Below, piece by piece: positions 44,661 through 53,687 of a DNA stretch of 64,000 bases (position 1 is its first letter; every line of letters starts with the position of its first letter). Source of the stretch: Oceanihabitans sp. IOP_32 (GTDB taxonomy: Bacteria > Bacteroidota > Bacteroidia > Flavobacteriales > Flavobacteriaceae); contig NZ_CP040813.1 of NCBI RefSeq assembly GCF_009498295.1, forward strand, positions 2,859,001 to 2,923,000, in the 5' to 3' direction. A program made the translations under genes and the position numbers. The notes beneath the pieces were generated by a model. That model had not been told where the DNA came from, did no database searches, and worked only from the letters and a program-made list of their open reading frames with translations.

Positions 44661-45212
44661 TTATTTTTTAAGTTCGTCTATTATTTTACGACAATGAGTA
44701 ACCAGTCTATTTCCCACTTCTGAATTAGTAGCCGTAGTTACATCTTTTTCTTTTTTTTCATTGTCTAGCCATAGATATAAATTTTCATTATTGAAATAAT
44801 ATCTGTTTTCGGTTATTTCTGTTTTTTGCGGGTCAAAAACCTCATCGTCATCTAACATTTCTATGGAGTCCTTTTTGGTCCAATAGATTGGCCGATTGTA
44901 TTTAAACGCCTGCTCGAATGCAAAGATTAGTTTATCATTATAAAAATAATATTCAATCATTTTCTTTCCAGTTTCACCAAACCAAACGACTTGAATTAAT
45001 TTTAAGTTAGAGCGGTTATAAAAAGCTGTTGCTATTCCACCCTCAGCAGATTCGCCCCAAATATCAATCTTTGTGGAATCTAACGTCCCTAAATTGGTCC
45101 TGATATTATTGTATTTTAATCTGATATCTTGGGTTAGGGAATCATTATTTTGAGCTAAAATTGAATTAGAAATCAAAAAGAGAATAAGAAATATGTTAAG
45201 TGTTCTAGTCAT
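44661..45212 (-). CDS. Secreted hypothetical protein
   Basis: A 183-residue exported protein (signal MTRTLNIFLILFLISNSILA, cut before QNN). The mature part has KLIQVVWFGETGKKMIEYYF and ENRYYFNNENLYLWLDNEKK, a strand-rich pattern like that of small periplasmic proteins, and a C-terminal helix with one Cys. No family recognised. It starts 24 bases downstream of the 45237 gene on the same strand. Confidence 0.7.
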   Translation of the reverse strand: MTRTLNIFLILFLISNSILAQNNDSLTQDIRLKYNNIRTNLGTLDSTKIDIWGESAEGGIATAFYNRSNLKLIQVVWFGETGKKMIEYYFYNDKLIFAFEQAFKYNRPIYWTKKDSIEMLDDDEVFDPQKTEITENRYYFNNENLYLWLDNEKKEKDVTTATNSEVGNRLVTHCRKIIDELKK

Positions 45213-45236
45213 TTTTTAGATTATTTCATGTTGTTT

Positions 45237-46139
45237 TTAACACATTGCACTCCAATATTCGGCAGTTTTCAAAAAATTTAAAAATGAAACTTTTTTAGGA
45301 CTTGAGCCTTTCGTTTTAATATAGAATATTCCTTTTTCTCGATTCCATCCTAAAACTAACGACTCGTGCTTTATTTTTGTGTACAAATCATATTTGCATT
45401 TTAATTCCTTGAGATATTTTATCAGCTCAACTTTATTTTTAAAGTAATTTTTATCGTTAACCGATTCGTTAATTAGTTTCATATCTTGATTTGAAATTTC
45501 ATCAAATCGACTATTCAACAAATGGTTTAGTGTTTCTTCATCTTGTAAATCTTTAACTATGTTATAAATAAGTGTAGGGTAATGGCTAATGCTTGAGTAA
45601 CCCAATGCTTCAGAATACCCAAATTCAATATTTTTTTTGCTTTTAATATGTAATCCAAACGGAATCATTTTTATCGAGACTTTCGTATCTGTTCCGGTTT
45701 TTGGAATTTCAATATCGAGATAAAATGTGGCATGATGCGTTGTGTTTTCTATTTTTTTTGAAAAAAAACCATCAGACTCAAAATCAAATGGAAAAATTTT
45801 ATTCAAACTTTTACTTGAAGTTATATTTTTTCGCCAAGAGCAGTTCCAACTATTTTTATCGACAAATACATAAGCATCAGAGTTTGTTTTATAAGCAGCT
45901 ATGGTGCTTTCACAAGTACAACCGCAAGTGGGATAAGTGCCTGAAACTTTTAAATATCCATTTTTAGAATCGTCGATTATTTCATCATAATCAACTTTTC
46001 CATCTCCATCAGAATCTTCAAACATTGCATAGCAATTTTGTGCTCTTTCCCAAAGTGCTTCACTTAATGTTTTATTTTCTTGTCCATAAACATGAAATGA
46101 AATGAATAGAATTATAATTAGTTTTATTTTTTTCTTCAT
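45237..46139 (-). CDS. Secreted hypothetical protein with an EF-hand
   Basis: A 300-residue exported protein (signal peptide ending FHVYG, cut before QEN). Near residue 42 there is a canonical EF-hand-type loop, DSDGDGKVDYDE, suggesting calcium binding. A cysteine cluster CGCTC follows at about 73-77, with other Cys at NCYAM, WNCSW and near the end (AMC), so disulfides are likely. The rest (IKMIPFGLHIKSKKNIEFGY and a helical region) is unrecognised. Confidence 0.7.
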   Translation of the reverse strand: MKKKIKLIIILFISFHVYGQENKTLSEALWERAQNCYAMFEDSDGDGKVDYDEIIDDSKNGYLKVSGTYPTCGCTCESTIAAYKTNSDAYVFVDKNSWNCSWRKNITSSKSLNKIFPFDFESDGFFSKKIENTTHHATFYLDIEIPKTGTDTKVSIKMIPFGLHIKSKKNIEFGYSEALGYSSISHYPTLIYNIVKDLQDEETLNHLLNSRFDEISNQDMKLINESVNDKNYFKNKVELIKYLKELKCKYDLYTKIKHESLVLGWNREKGIFYIKTKGSSPKKVSFLNFLKTAEYWSAMC

Positions 46140-46436
46140 TATGCTGTTAGGTTTAAAATACTAAGGTTTATATATTTCCGTAAGATTAAAATTGGTAGAA
46201 TACATGTTTAACTATTGATTCTAACGAACTAATAAACAGAAATGCCTTAATTTACAAAATAGCTCCTTTAATTCTTAACAATGGTTTCAAATAAGCAAGA
46301 TAACATTTTAAAAAATGTTCAAAGTTCTTTATTTTAAAAGGATTAAGAACATCATAATATGTGTAACTAGATATTAGTGATTAAATTAAAGTCATCCTGC
46401 TATTCGAGCTGTCTTGTTTCTTACTGTTGTACACAT

Positions 46437-46850
46437 CTAGTATTGTTTGATATGTTTTGGCCATTTAAAGGCGTACCATACAATTAAAAATGTAAGAATG
46501 CTTTCTAAAAATGCTAGAAAGACGTAAAAGCTATACCATTCCGTCATTGAATTGATTCCTATAAATACCATCATTAGGGTAAAGAACAAACCAAATATGA
46601 TGTTGAGAATTCGGTTTAATTTTGGTTTAAGTAGAACTGATGCAGCAACCATTACGGAAGAGATTGCTAAAATTATTGAGGCTATTAAAATTTTGGTTGG
46701 ACTGTCTAGAATATTTTTACCAGTAAGTAAACTGTCTATTTTTCCTGGTGTGTAAAGTTCGAAATAGTCTCCATACAAATAGCAAAAGGTTACAGATGCC
46801 CATAAAGCCGCTAGTTTGATTTTGATGTTTACTTTTGGATTTTCTAACAT
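46437..46850 (-). CDS. DUF6326 family membrane protein
   Basis: A 137-residue protein with four membrane segments: LAALWASVTFCYLYGDYFEL, then ILIASIILAISSVMVAASVL, then ILNIIFGLFFTLMMVFIGI, then FYVFLAFLESILTFLIVWYA. The start MLENPKVNIKIKLAALW and WYAFKWP end match the DUF6326 pattern as I recall it. Function unknown. It is the first gene of the accessory minus-strand cluster after a gene-poor region. Confidence 0.75.
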   Translation of the reverse strand: MLENPKVNIKIKLAALWASVTFCYLYGDYFELYTPGKIDSLLTGKNILDSPTKILIASIILAISSVMVAASVLLKPKLNRILNIIFGLFFTLMMVFIGINSMTEWYSFYVFLAFLESILTFLIVWYAFKWPKHIKQY

Positions 46851-46953
46851 ATTTCTTTGGTTTATTTGGTTATTAAATTCAACGTGTTCTTTATAAAGCC
46901 GTATTTTTTACAAATGGTTGCCTAGAGATTTGGAAGCCTTCAAGTCACCTACA

Positions 46954-47103
46954 TTACCTGTTATCCAAACCAAATAGAATGCTGCAAAATCCTGCAGTAG
47001 GTTTAAAATATTCCCGACAAATATCTTGGTCAATTTTTGGTATGTCCGCAAGTGCGCGAACGTATGTAAACAAAACATCAAAATAACGTCGTTTTTTGAG
47101 AAT
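46954..47103 (-). pseudogene. Possible C-terminal gene remnant
   Basis: An open stretch of 49 codons ending in TAA, with no start codon, reading ILKKRRYFDVLFTYVRALAD then IPKIDQDICREYFKPTAGFC and SILFGLDNR. Composition is like a real helical protein end, but I cannot assign a family and chance is possible. Confidence 0.25.
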
Positions 47104-47151
47104 TCATCATTTTTATTTTTTAGACGAATTCATCATTTTATTTTTTTATTT
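47100..47151. repeat. Two-copy tandem repeat, period 26 bp
   Basis: GAATTCATCATTTT begins at 47100 and again at 47126, each followed by an AT-rich tail with a GAC at the end. The second copy has small length differences in its T runs. Confidence 0.6.
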
Positions 47152-47607
47152 GACGGTTTTCATCTGCTTTTGTTACAAATGATGGCTAGTAAACTAATTA
47201 ATTTGTTTAGAATTTGATTTAAAACTGTTAACAACAACTTTGCAAAAGGTGTTTTTAGATTAAGTTTTGATGCAATTTTGCTTAACTGTAGATTATGGAA
47301 CGTGATCGACTTGAAAGTTTATTGAATTTAATGAGGAACAAATTTTTTTCGTTTTTCCCTGTATTGAGTTTTAACTTCAGCTAGTCCCATATCTGTGGTC
47401 GTTCAATTCCAATTGTTATTAAATAACTCAATATTTGCCCTGTGTGAACAGATTTCTCTCGATTCTCAAGTTTTTCAGATTCGATTCTTTAAGTTCATTT
47501 ATCATACTTAAAAATTACGCTAGATATTTCATGGGGAAATCGAGTTCCTTTTTCAAATTAGGGTGTTTTAATGCTTTTCAAGGCGATTGATAATCCCCTA
47601 AATTTCC

Positions 47608-47706
47608 TTAATTCTCAATTATTTTATGGAAAAGATGCTCGCCTTCTAAAACAGGCTTAATCGTTTCTGTAAACGTAAAAGTATTTTCGTCAGGCTTCCA
47701 ATTCAT
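47608..47706 (-). pseudogene. Possible short gene remnant
   Basis: A 32-codon open stretch from an ATG (MNWKPDENTFTFTETIKPVL, then EGEHLFHKIIEN) with well-behaved composition. A second frame just upstream reads EDAVHNYRMEFPIT, so the two may be halves of a decayed gene. No family recognised. Confidence 0.25.
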
Positions 47707-48006
47707 ATAGTTATTGGGAATTCCATTCTATAATTATGTACTGCGTCTTCTAATTTCAGAAATATTTAATATGATAATTTCTATTGAAGTCATTAATTTT
47801 AGATTTTTTTACGAGTTACTTTTATTTGGTTTTTCTTCAATTGAACTCTTAGGGTTGAAAAGATTTATTCCTAACACATTGAAAAACAGCACAAAAATTT
47901 TGAAAGGCTATAAATTGATGCTTTAAGTAAATAAAGAGGTTTGCAGATTTACACAAAAGCTCTTGCCACAACTAACATAGCTTGAATCTCACAATAAAGC
48001 CTTCTG

Positions 48007-50961
48007 TTAAAAGGCGTAATCAGACGGGGAACAACCAAAATATTGCTTGAAGCAGGTTGAGAAATATGCGGGTTGATTAAATCCAACCGTGTATGCGATT
48101 TCTGAGATGTTTACACCGCCATCTTTTAGGAGTTTGGCTGCAAGTTTAAGCCGTTGTATCCTGATAAATTCTGTGGTTGAAAATCCGGTAAGGGCTTTTA
48201 GTTTTCGGTGTAAATGCATTCGACTTAACCCAATTTGGTCGGAAAACACTTGTGCTCCAAAATTTGGATCCGTTAGTTGGTCGTCAAGCAGGCTCTGAAT
48301 TCTATTGAGTAACTTGGAGTCAATCGGTGTGAGTTCCATGTCTTGAGGTTTAAGAAAGACTTGCTGGCTAAATTTATCCTGAATAGTGGCTCTAGATGCT
48401 ATCAGCTTTTCAATAATCACTCTTAGTTTTTCTTCCTTAAAAGGTTTTATCATATAAGCATCGGCACCAGTTTTAAGCCCAAGTAATTCATCTTCTTCTG
48501 CCGATTTTGCCGTTAGCAGCACTATAGGAATATGGGAGGTGCGCTCATCAGCTTTTAAGGTATTACTTAAGTAAATTCCGTCTTTAACAGGCATCATAAT
48601 ATCAGAGATAATTAAATCTGGAATGGTCTCAAGCGCCTTATCTATTCCTTCTTTTCCATTTTTAGCTTGTAGAATACGATAATCATTTTTTAGTAATGAT
48701 TTTATAAAAAGTCTAATTTCTTCGTTGTCATCAACAATTAATAATAGCGGAAGGGATTCGCCTGTTGTGTGTGCTATATCCTCGGGTTCTAGTATGAGTT
48801 CCGTATTAAGTTCTGTTTCTGTTTTTTCCAATAGATTAGTTGTCAAGATGAAGTCTTCCTTTGCAAAGACATCCTTCGAAATAGGCAAGGTTACCCTAAA
48901 TCTCACAGTTCCTGTGCTGGGCTTATCTGCTTTTACTTTTCCATGGGATAGAAGGGATAATTCTTTTACCAAAGACAATCCAATACCAAATCCTTCGTTT
49001 ACCGAGTTATTTTGATAGAAACGATCGAACAGTGTGGGGAGCTCTTTTTCGGTTAAGCTCGAGTTTTCGTTGGTAACACTGATGCAAACCTTGGCGTTTA
49101 CCATTTCTGCTCTAAAATCAATGTGCCCGTTTTGCTCACTATATTTAAGTGCATTGGAAAGGAGGTTGCTCACAATTTTTTCTACTAGATCACGATCAAA
49201 CCAGGCTTCTTCAGCAACATTAATGGCACTGTTAAAAGTCAAGCCTTTTCGTGTAGATTGATAGCTAAAGGGCTCTACAAGATGCTCAAGAAACAAATTC
49301 AAATTTCCTTTGGATATTTTTAGTTTTCTTCGTCCAGCCTCGATTTTAGACAAGTCTAATAGTTGATTTACAAGATTTAATAGTCTATTGGCATTTCTGT
49401 CTATTAAATTTAGGTCGGTTTTATCTTCGGGAGTCAATCCCTTTTTAGAAAGTTGGTGTGCCACGGGACCAGAAATAAGAGTGAGTGGGGTACGGAATTC
49501 ATGAGAGATATTGGCGAAAAACCTGGATTTAGCAGATTCTAACTGTCGCAGTTTGTCGTTGGTTTTTTGCTTGTTTCTAAAAAGGATATAAAGTGCAATT
49601 AGAGCAATGCCCAAAATTAGAATGCCCACAATAAAAAGCGTTTTCTCATTTTCGGATTTTTGCTTTTTCAATTCGGCTTGTGCGGTTAGTAACTGTATTT
49701 CTTGTTCTTTTTTTTCTGTTTGATATTTTTTTTCAAGTTCTTCTACCACCAAACGGTTTTGATACCTTTTAATACTATCCTCTAAAACGTCTTTTTTTTC
49801 ATAGGTTTTAAGAGCTGTTTCAAAATCGTTTAATGCGGTATATGCCTTTATTAAGCCTTTGTGTGCTTCCAAAATATTGAGTCCTTCTGCTTTATTGTTT
49901 TCAAGGCCACTACTAATTTGAATCGTTTTTTTATAATGAGCGATGGCCTTTGGATAATCTTTCTTTGCACTATAAAGATTACCTAAAGCAGTATAATTGG
50001 TAGCCAAAAAAGTAATTCTCTTAGAGTTTTCGGAAAGGCTATTGCTTTTTAAAAGATATTTTTCAGCTTCTTCAATATTTTCTTTTAAATAGCAGTTGCC
50101 TAATCTCATATATATTTCCGCAAGCATATTTTCATCTTTATAGGCCTCGTAAAAATCTTTAGCTTTTAATAAGTATTGTATGGAAGTTTTGCAATTACCC
50201 TGAAGCGCGTAATGTATGCCCAAAGCAGCTTCTCCATAATGCACGCCTTCTTGATGCCCTAGTTTTTGGTACACATCAATACTTTTTTTCAAGTATTTAA
50301 CAGCAAGCGAATCTTTAAATTCTGAGTAGATGAGACCTATGTTTGAGTAGGCCGCAGCCAAGGATTTATCTAAACTATTATTTGTAGTGTAAATAGAATC
50401 TGTTTTTAGATAATAAGATAATGCTTCAGGATATTGTGTGAATTGAAAACTCCGATTACCAAGTGCCACATATATAGAGGATAGCAGCCGCCAGTCGTCT
50501 GTGTCTTTTGCATTTGCTAAAGCCTTATTGATGAATTTTAGCGATAAGGAATCTTTTCTCCAAATATCATAGATAATCGATATTTTTTTATAATTATCAG
50601 CCATAAAGGCTTTATTGCCTAGCGTTTCAGCTATATTAGCTGCTGTTTCTATATGGAGTAGTGCACTATCAAGATTGCCTTTGGCAAAATAGTATCTACC
50701 ACTCTGGGAGTTATAAAAATAATTACCTTTAGTATAAGAATACTGCTTTGAAATTTGTCCGATTTTTTTACGGTAACGATCTGCTGAATCTAAAGATGTG
50801 TATAAATACGACTCAAAAAGCGCCTTTGAAATACTTACGGTTTTGGCTACGTCCTTTTCATCATTAAGAAGCCGCTTCAACGAATCTATTTGCGAAGTTT
50901 CTTGGCTAAAAGCGAAGTAAGGTACTAATAAACTTAAAAAAAGATAAAGTCGATTTTTCAT
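48007..50961 (-). CDS. Hybrid two-component regulator: TPR, histidine kinase, receiver, AraC
   Basis: A 984-residue single-protein signalling system. Order: signal peptide (LFLSLLVPYFAFSQ), periplasmic TPR domain (about 40-400, e.g. AIAHYKKTIQISSGLENNKA), coiled coil, membrane helix (LFIVGILILGIALIALYILF, about 440-460), HisKA with SRFFANISHEFRTPLTLISG (His near 485), HATPase (VSNLLSNALKYSEQNG and GFGIGLSLVKELSLLSHGKV), a receiver with LIISDIMMPVKDG (Asp near 786) and a C-terminal AraC helix-turn-helix (SRMHLHRKLKALTGFSTTEF ... AYFSTCFKQYFGCSPSDYAF). It differs from polysaccharide-sensing hybrid systems by having TPR, not beta-propeller, sensors. The downstream-strand target is unknown; the neighbouring secreted peptidase and collagen-like genes are candidates. 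Confidence 0.93.
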   Translation of the reverse strand: MKNRLYLFLSLLVPYFAFSQETSQIDSLKRLLNDEKDVAKTVSISKALFESYLYTSLDSADRYRKKIGQISKQYSYTKGNYFYNSQSGRYYFAKGNLDSALLHIETAANIAETLGNKAFMADNYKKISIIYDIWRKDSLSLKFINKALANAKDTDDWRLLSSIYVALGNRSFQFTQYPEALSYYLKTDSIYTTNNSLDKSLAAAYSNIGLIYSEFKDSLAVKYLKKSIDVYQKLGHQEGVHYGEAALGIHYALQGNCKTSIQYLLKAKDFYEAYKDENMLAEIYMRLGNCYLKENIEEAEKYLLKSNSLSENSKRITFLATNYTALGNLYSAKKDYPKAIAHYKKTIQISSGLENNKAEGLNILEAHKGLIKAYTALNDFETALKTYEKKDVLEDSIKRYQNRLVVEELEKKYQTEKKEQEIQLLTAQAELKKQKSENEKTLFIVGILILGIALIALYILFRNKQKTNDKLRQLESAKSRFFANISHEFRTPLTLISGPVAHQLSKKGLTPEDKTDLNLIDRNANRLLNLVNQLLDLSKIEAGRRKLKISKGNLNLFLEHLVEPFSYQSTRKGLTFNSAINVAEEAWFDRDLVEKIVSNLLSNALKYSEQNGHIDFRAEMVNAKVCISVTNENSSLTEKELPTLFDRFYQNNSVNEGFGIGLSLVKELSLLSHGKVKADKPSTGTVRFRVTLPISKDVFAKEDFILTTNLLEKTETELNTELILEPEDIAHTTGESLPLLLIVDDNEEIRLFIKSLLKNDYRILQAKNGKEGIDKALETIPDLIISDIMMPVKDGIYLSNTLKADERTSHIPIVLLTAKSAEEDELLGLKTGADAYMIKPFKEEKLRVIIEKLIASRATIQDKFSQQVFLKPQDMELTPIDSKLLNRIQSLLDDQLTDPNFGAQVFSDQIGLSRMHLHRKLKALTGFSTTEFIRIQRLKLAAKLLKDGGVNISEIAYTVGFNQPAYFSTCFKQYFGCSPSDYAF

Positions 50962-51434
50962 ATTAGATAAATCTTACTTAAGTAAGATACAAAATTTTCA
51001 CTTTTAAAAAGCATGATAAGTAACTTGTGTTTTGAATCTTGTTTACACTGGGCTATTGAAAATCTCTTAACCACCAAGATCTTTAATGGCTACTATTAAG
51101 TGAATTCATTCTTTTGCAGCGTGACTAAAAATGTTCCCAAGACAAGCCGTATAAATTTTTAACTATTCCAGATTTTCTAAGCTTGTGTTTTATCAAACTC
51201 AAATGAGTTTTTATTTATTGAATTCGACATCGGAACAAAGGACGTAAGACTCTCGATTGATGAAAATTCGATTCATCGATTAATCCCAAATAATAAACTA
51301 TTATCACAAGTATTTTAATCTTGTGTTCTAAGTCATAAAATCCTAAGTCCTGTGTCCTGCATATCGAAATTTAGTTTCCAAAATATTCGTGGTAGAACCA
51401 TAAATGTTTTTGTAGTTGTCTTGTGTTCTTGAGC
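50962..51434. other. Intergenic region upstream of the hybrid regulator
   Basis: 473 bases without a gene. Apart from the palindrome at 50971-50988, it is AT-rich with no recognised promoter or terminator. Confidence 0.5.
50971..50988. promoter_or_regulatory. Perfect 18-bp palindrome upstream of the hybrid regulator
   Basis: ATCTTACTTAAGTAAGAT is its own reverse complement and lies 9 nt upstream of the regulator's start codon, in the leader or promoter. It may be an operator site, possibly for autoregulation. Confidence 0.5.
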
Positions 51435-53021
51435 TTATCGCTTCGCAACGAAGGTTTTTTTCTTATCTGTAAATCTGTGTAATACATTGTGTTTAGTACC
51501 TTTCTTATAATAGTCTCCAACAAATTTTCCTCCTTTAAATGCTTCAATATGTATAGCGTTCAAGTTCCAATTGTCTCCACCTGTTCCTCCCTTAAACGTG
51601 GTTTGGAGTACTACTCTAGAGATCTCAGAAATATTGACGATGTTGGTATTAAGGGTAATATCAACCGAGTTTACACTTTTATCTTGCCAGCGCGTTCCTT
51701 TATTTACATTCTTTATAACCTGTTGTTTCCCGTTCTTATAATGAATCACAATATTCAGGTTGTCGTTGCCTCCCCTTAAATCATCATCTCCGGTACGTAT
51801 CCAAAATCGTAATTTATCGATTTTCTTTCTGCTTAAAGGGATTCGTTTACCGGCATTTCCCGCTGTTCTGTGATTGGATGGCTTACGAGTTAATATGGGT
51901 GGATTGGCATTTATAAGAGCCTTATAACTTTTGTCTTTTCCTGTAAAACGCTTTAAAGGTGCTCCTCGTTTGTCGTATATCTGTTTGTTCACAAGGTGTC
52001 CCCTGGCATTGATTCGTAAAGCATTTAAATTAAAATTGTCATTTCCCGATACGGTATTTAACTGAACTGATTTTATTCTATTCAAAGCTACGGGAGATTT
52101 TAGCGGAATGGTGATATACTGCGAATAGTTGTCTATCCATTTATTTCCCTTGTTAATGTTATATACTCTTTGTGTAGCGGCACCATGATAGTTAATGCTA
52201 AGGTTTAAGTTATCATTACCTCCGCGCAAATCATCTTTCCCAACAGCAAATTCAAATACAAGCTCATGTATTTTTTTGTCCTTTGGATAATCTCGAAGTG
52301 ATATGCGCACTGGTGTTTTAACGCTATAGTTTTTATCCACAAAATAGGTTCGCCATCTTTTTTTTGGATTTTCCAGGTAGTAAAATGTCTCTTCCTTAAA
52401 GTTTGGAACCATGGTTTTTGTTTTTCCATTAAAATTGGGGTCGTAAACATAAATTCTCATTTTACGTTTATAATTCCCATTGGAAATATCTTGCGGTGTA
52501 CCAAAGTCGTAACCAATTGCCAATACTTGATGGTTGCCTGGATCGGAATCTTTTTCGCCCACACTTTGCATTCCCAAGGGAACTGGAACGCCCCGATCTA
52601 TGTAAGCTCGTAATTCGTTTATTCTGCTACCGGTCTTGTTTTCTATTCCCCAGTTGAAGAACTCACTATTGCGAACTCCATCTGGGTTAAAACCAATCTC
52701 GCCCCACTTATCGAGGTTTGAAGTCAGCGAAGTTACTTGGCGGTCATACAAATATTTCTGCAAGGGACTGCCCTCGGTAGGTCTATAGGCCGTTTTAGGT
52801 ATCGATCTTCCGCGTGTGTTGTAATAATCCAAGGCTGAATATACCATGCCTCCGCATAATCCTCCTGTCCTCCAGTCTAGGGCGTCTATAAAAATGTTCT
52901 TGAAGGTATTATCAAACTTGAAACCATGTTGTTTTGGCTCAAAAGCGGTCATTTTTTTAGTTTGTCCTATACCTTGGAATCCCCATAGTATTAATGTGCC
53001 TAATAAAATTAAATTTTTCAT
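51435..53021 (-). CDS. Secreted papain-like protein with two GGNDN-type domains
   Basis: A 528-residue exported protein (signal MKNLILLGTLILWGFQGIG, cut before QTK). Residues 25-230 carry a papain-like arrangement: Cys56 in RTGGLCGGMVYSALDYY, His164 in DPGNHQVLAIGYDFG, and Asp194/Asn196 in YVYDPNFNG. Two repeats follow at about 252-341 and 402-496, each with DDLRGGNDNLN, a central strand and a second glycine-rich NxxNLNA motif (GNDNFNLNALRI and GGDNWNLNAIHI); these resemble beta-sandwich lectin-like domains. A basic tail ends the protein. Likely a secreted cysteine peptidase or effector with binding domains. It is 18 bases after the collagen-like lipoprotein gene, so co-transcribed. Confidence 0.75.
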   Translation of the reverse strand: MKNLILLGTLILWGFQGIGQTKKMTAFEPKQHGFKFDNTFKNIFIDALDWRTGGLCGGMVYSALDYYNTRGRSIPKTAYRPTEGSPLQKYLYDRQVTSLTSNLDKWGEIGFNPDGVRNSEFFNWGIENKTGSRINELRAYIDRGVPVPLGMQSVGEKDSDPGNHQVLAIGYDFGTPQDISNGNYKRKMRIYVYDPNFNGKTKTMVPNFKEETFYYLENPKKRWRTYFVDKNYSVKTPVRISLRDYPKDKKIHELVFEFAVGKDDLRGGNDNLNLSINYHGAATQRVYNINKGNKWIDNYSQYITIPLKSPVALNRIKSVQLNTVSGNDNFNLNALRINARGHLVNKQIYDKRGAPLKRFTGKDKSYKALINANPPILTRKPSNHRTAGNAGKRIPLSRKKIDKLRFWIRTGDDDLRGGNDNLNIVIHYKNGKQQVIKNVNKGTRWQDKSVNSVDITLNTNIVNISEISRVVLQTTFKGGTGGDNWNLNAIHIEAFKGGKFVGDYYKKGTKHNVLHRFTDKKKTFVAKR

Positions 53022-53039
53022 CTGATTTGCGTTTAGTTA

Positions 53040-53687
53040 TTAATCTGGAATATTATAAAATGCTTTTACAGCTTCGTAGTTGCTATAATCCAATGGCGAT
53101 TTTTCGTTGGCCTTGTTCGAAGATGATTTTCCGCCAGCGTTTATATTTCCAGGAATTATAACATAACGAAGTCTATTGTAGGTAATCCCGTCATACTGTC
53201 CATAAGTATCCCGTATTTCAAAATCTCGATCGTACCTTCTGATGGTTATCCATACATCGCCAGAGCCGCCTCTAATATTCATGGACCTAGAAATAATTAA
53301 TGCCCCAGTACTTGAGCTATATGTATTCCATGGCACTAGAAAAGTAGAACCGTTATTGGTAATCCAATAAAATAAAATGACGCCATCATCATAATTCTTA
53401 CCAAACTCTGGGTTTTTAACAACCATTCGCTTAGCTCTTGGTGTATCAAACTCATTCCACACCGGATAGAACCAATCGGAATAAATAACATTAGCATTTC
53501 CATCTTGCCCGTCTGTTCCGTCGGCTCCATCTTGTCCGTCTGTTCCATCTTTTCCATCTACACCATTAATCCCATCTTTTCCTGGTTCGCCTTGTGGACC
53601 AACGGCTCCATCATCGGCTGAGCATCCTGCTAATCCAATTAATAAAACGAATAATAATAGTTTTGAAATTCCTTTTAATTTTTTCAT
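53040..53687 (-). CDS. Collagen-like repeat lipoprotein
   Basis: A 215-residue lipoprotein (signal LLLFVLLIGLAGCS, lipidation at Cys 22). Directly after comes a Gly-X-Y run, GPQGEPGKDGINGVDGKDGT continuing to about residue 65, typical of bacterial collagen-like stalks. The C-terminal domain (about 66-215) includes WFYPVWNEFDTPRAKRMVVK and VWITIRRYDRDFEIRDTYGQ, of unknown function. This layout suggests a surface-exposed stalk displaying a globular head. It is followed at 18 bases by the papain-like gene. Confidence 0.85.
   Translation of the reverse strand: MKKLKGISKLLLFVLLIGLAGCSADDGAVGPQGEPGKDGINGVDGKDGTDGQDGADGTDGQDGNANVIYSDWFYPVWNEFDTPRAKRMVVKNPEFGKNYDDGVILFYWITNNGSTFLVPWNTYSSSTGALIISRSMNIRGGSGDVWITIRRYDRDFEIRDTYGQYDGITYNRLRYVIIPGNINAGGKSSSNKANEKSPLDYSNYEAVKAFYNIPD

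Larger units (their letters stand above)
46851..48006. other. Gene-poor region with possible gene remnants
   Basis: 1156 bases with no intact gene I can support. Plus-strand frames at 47026-47217 and 47714-47926 look spurious (poor composition, no context). On the minus strand, short open pieces at 46954-47103 and 47608-47706 have protein-like composition and may be remnants; a 26-bp tandem repeat lies at 47100-47151. Confidence 0.5.

Noticed and set aside
47026-47217. Plus-strand 63-codon frame
   Set aside because: Phenylalanine-rich, no context, and spans the tandem repeat; no sign of a real gene.
47714-47926. Plus-strand 70-codon frame
   Set aside because: Unusual composition, no promoter or neighbour; judged chance.
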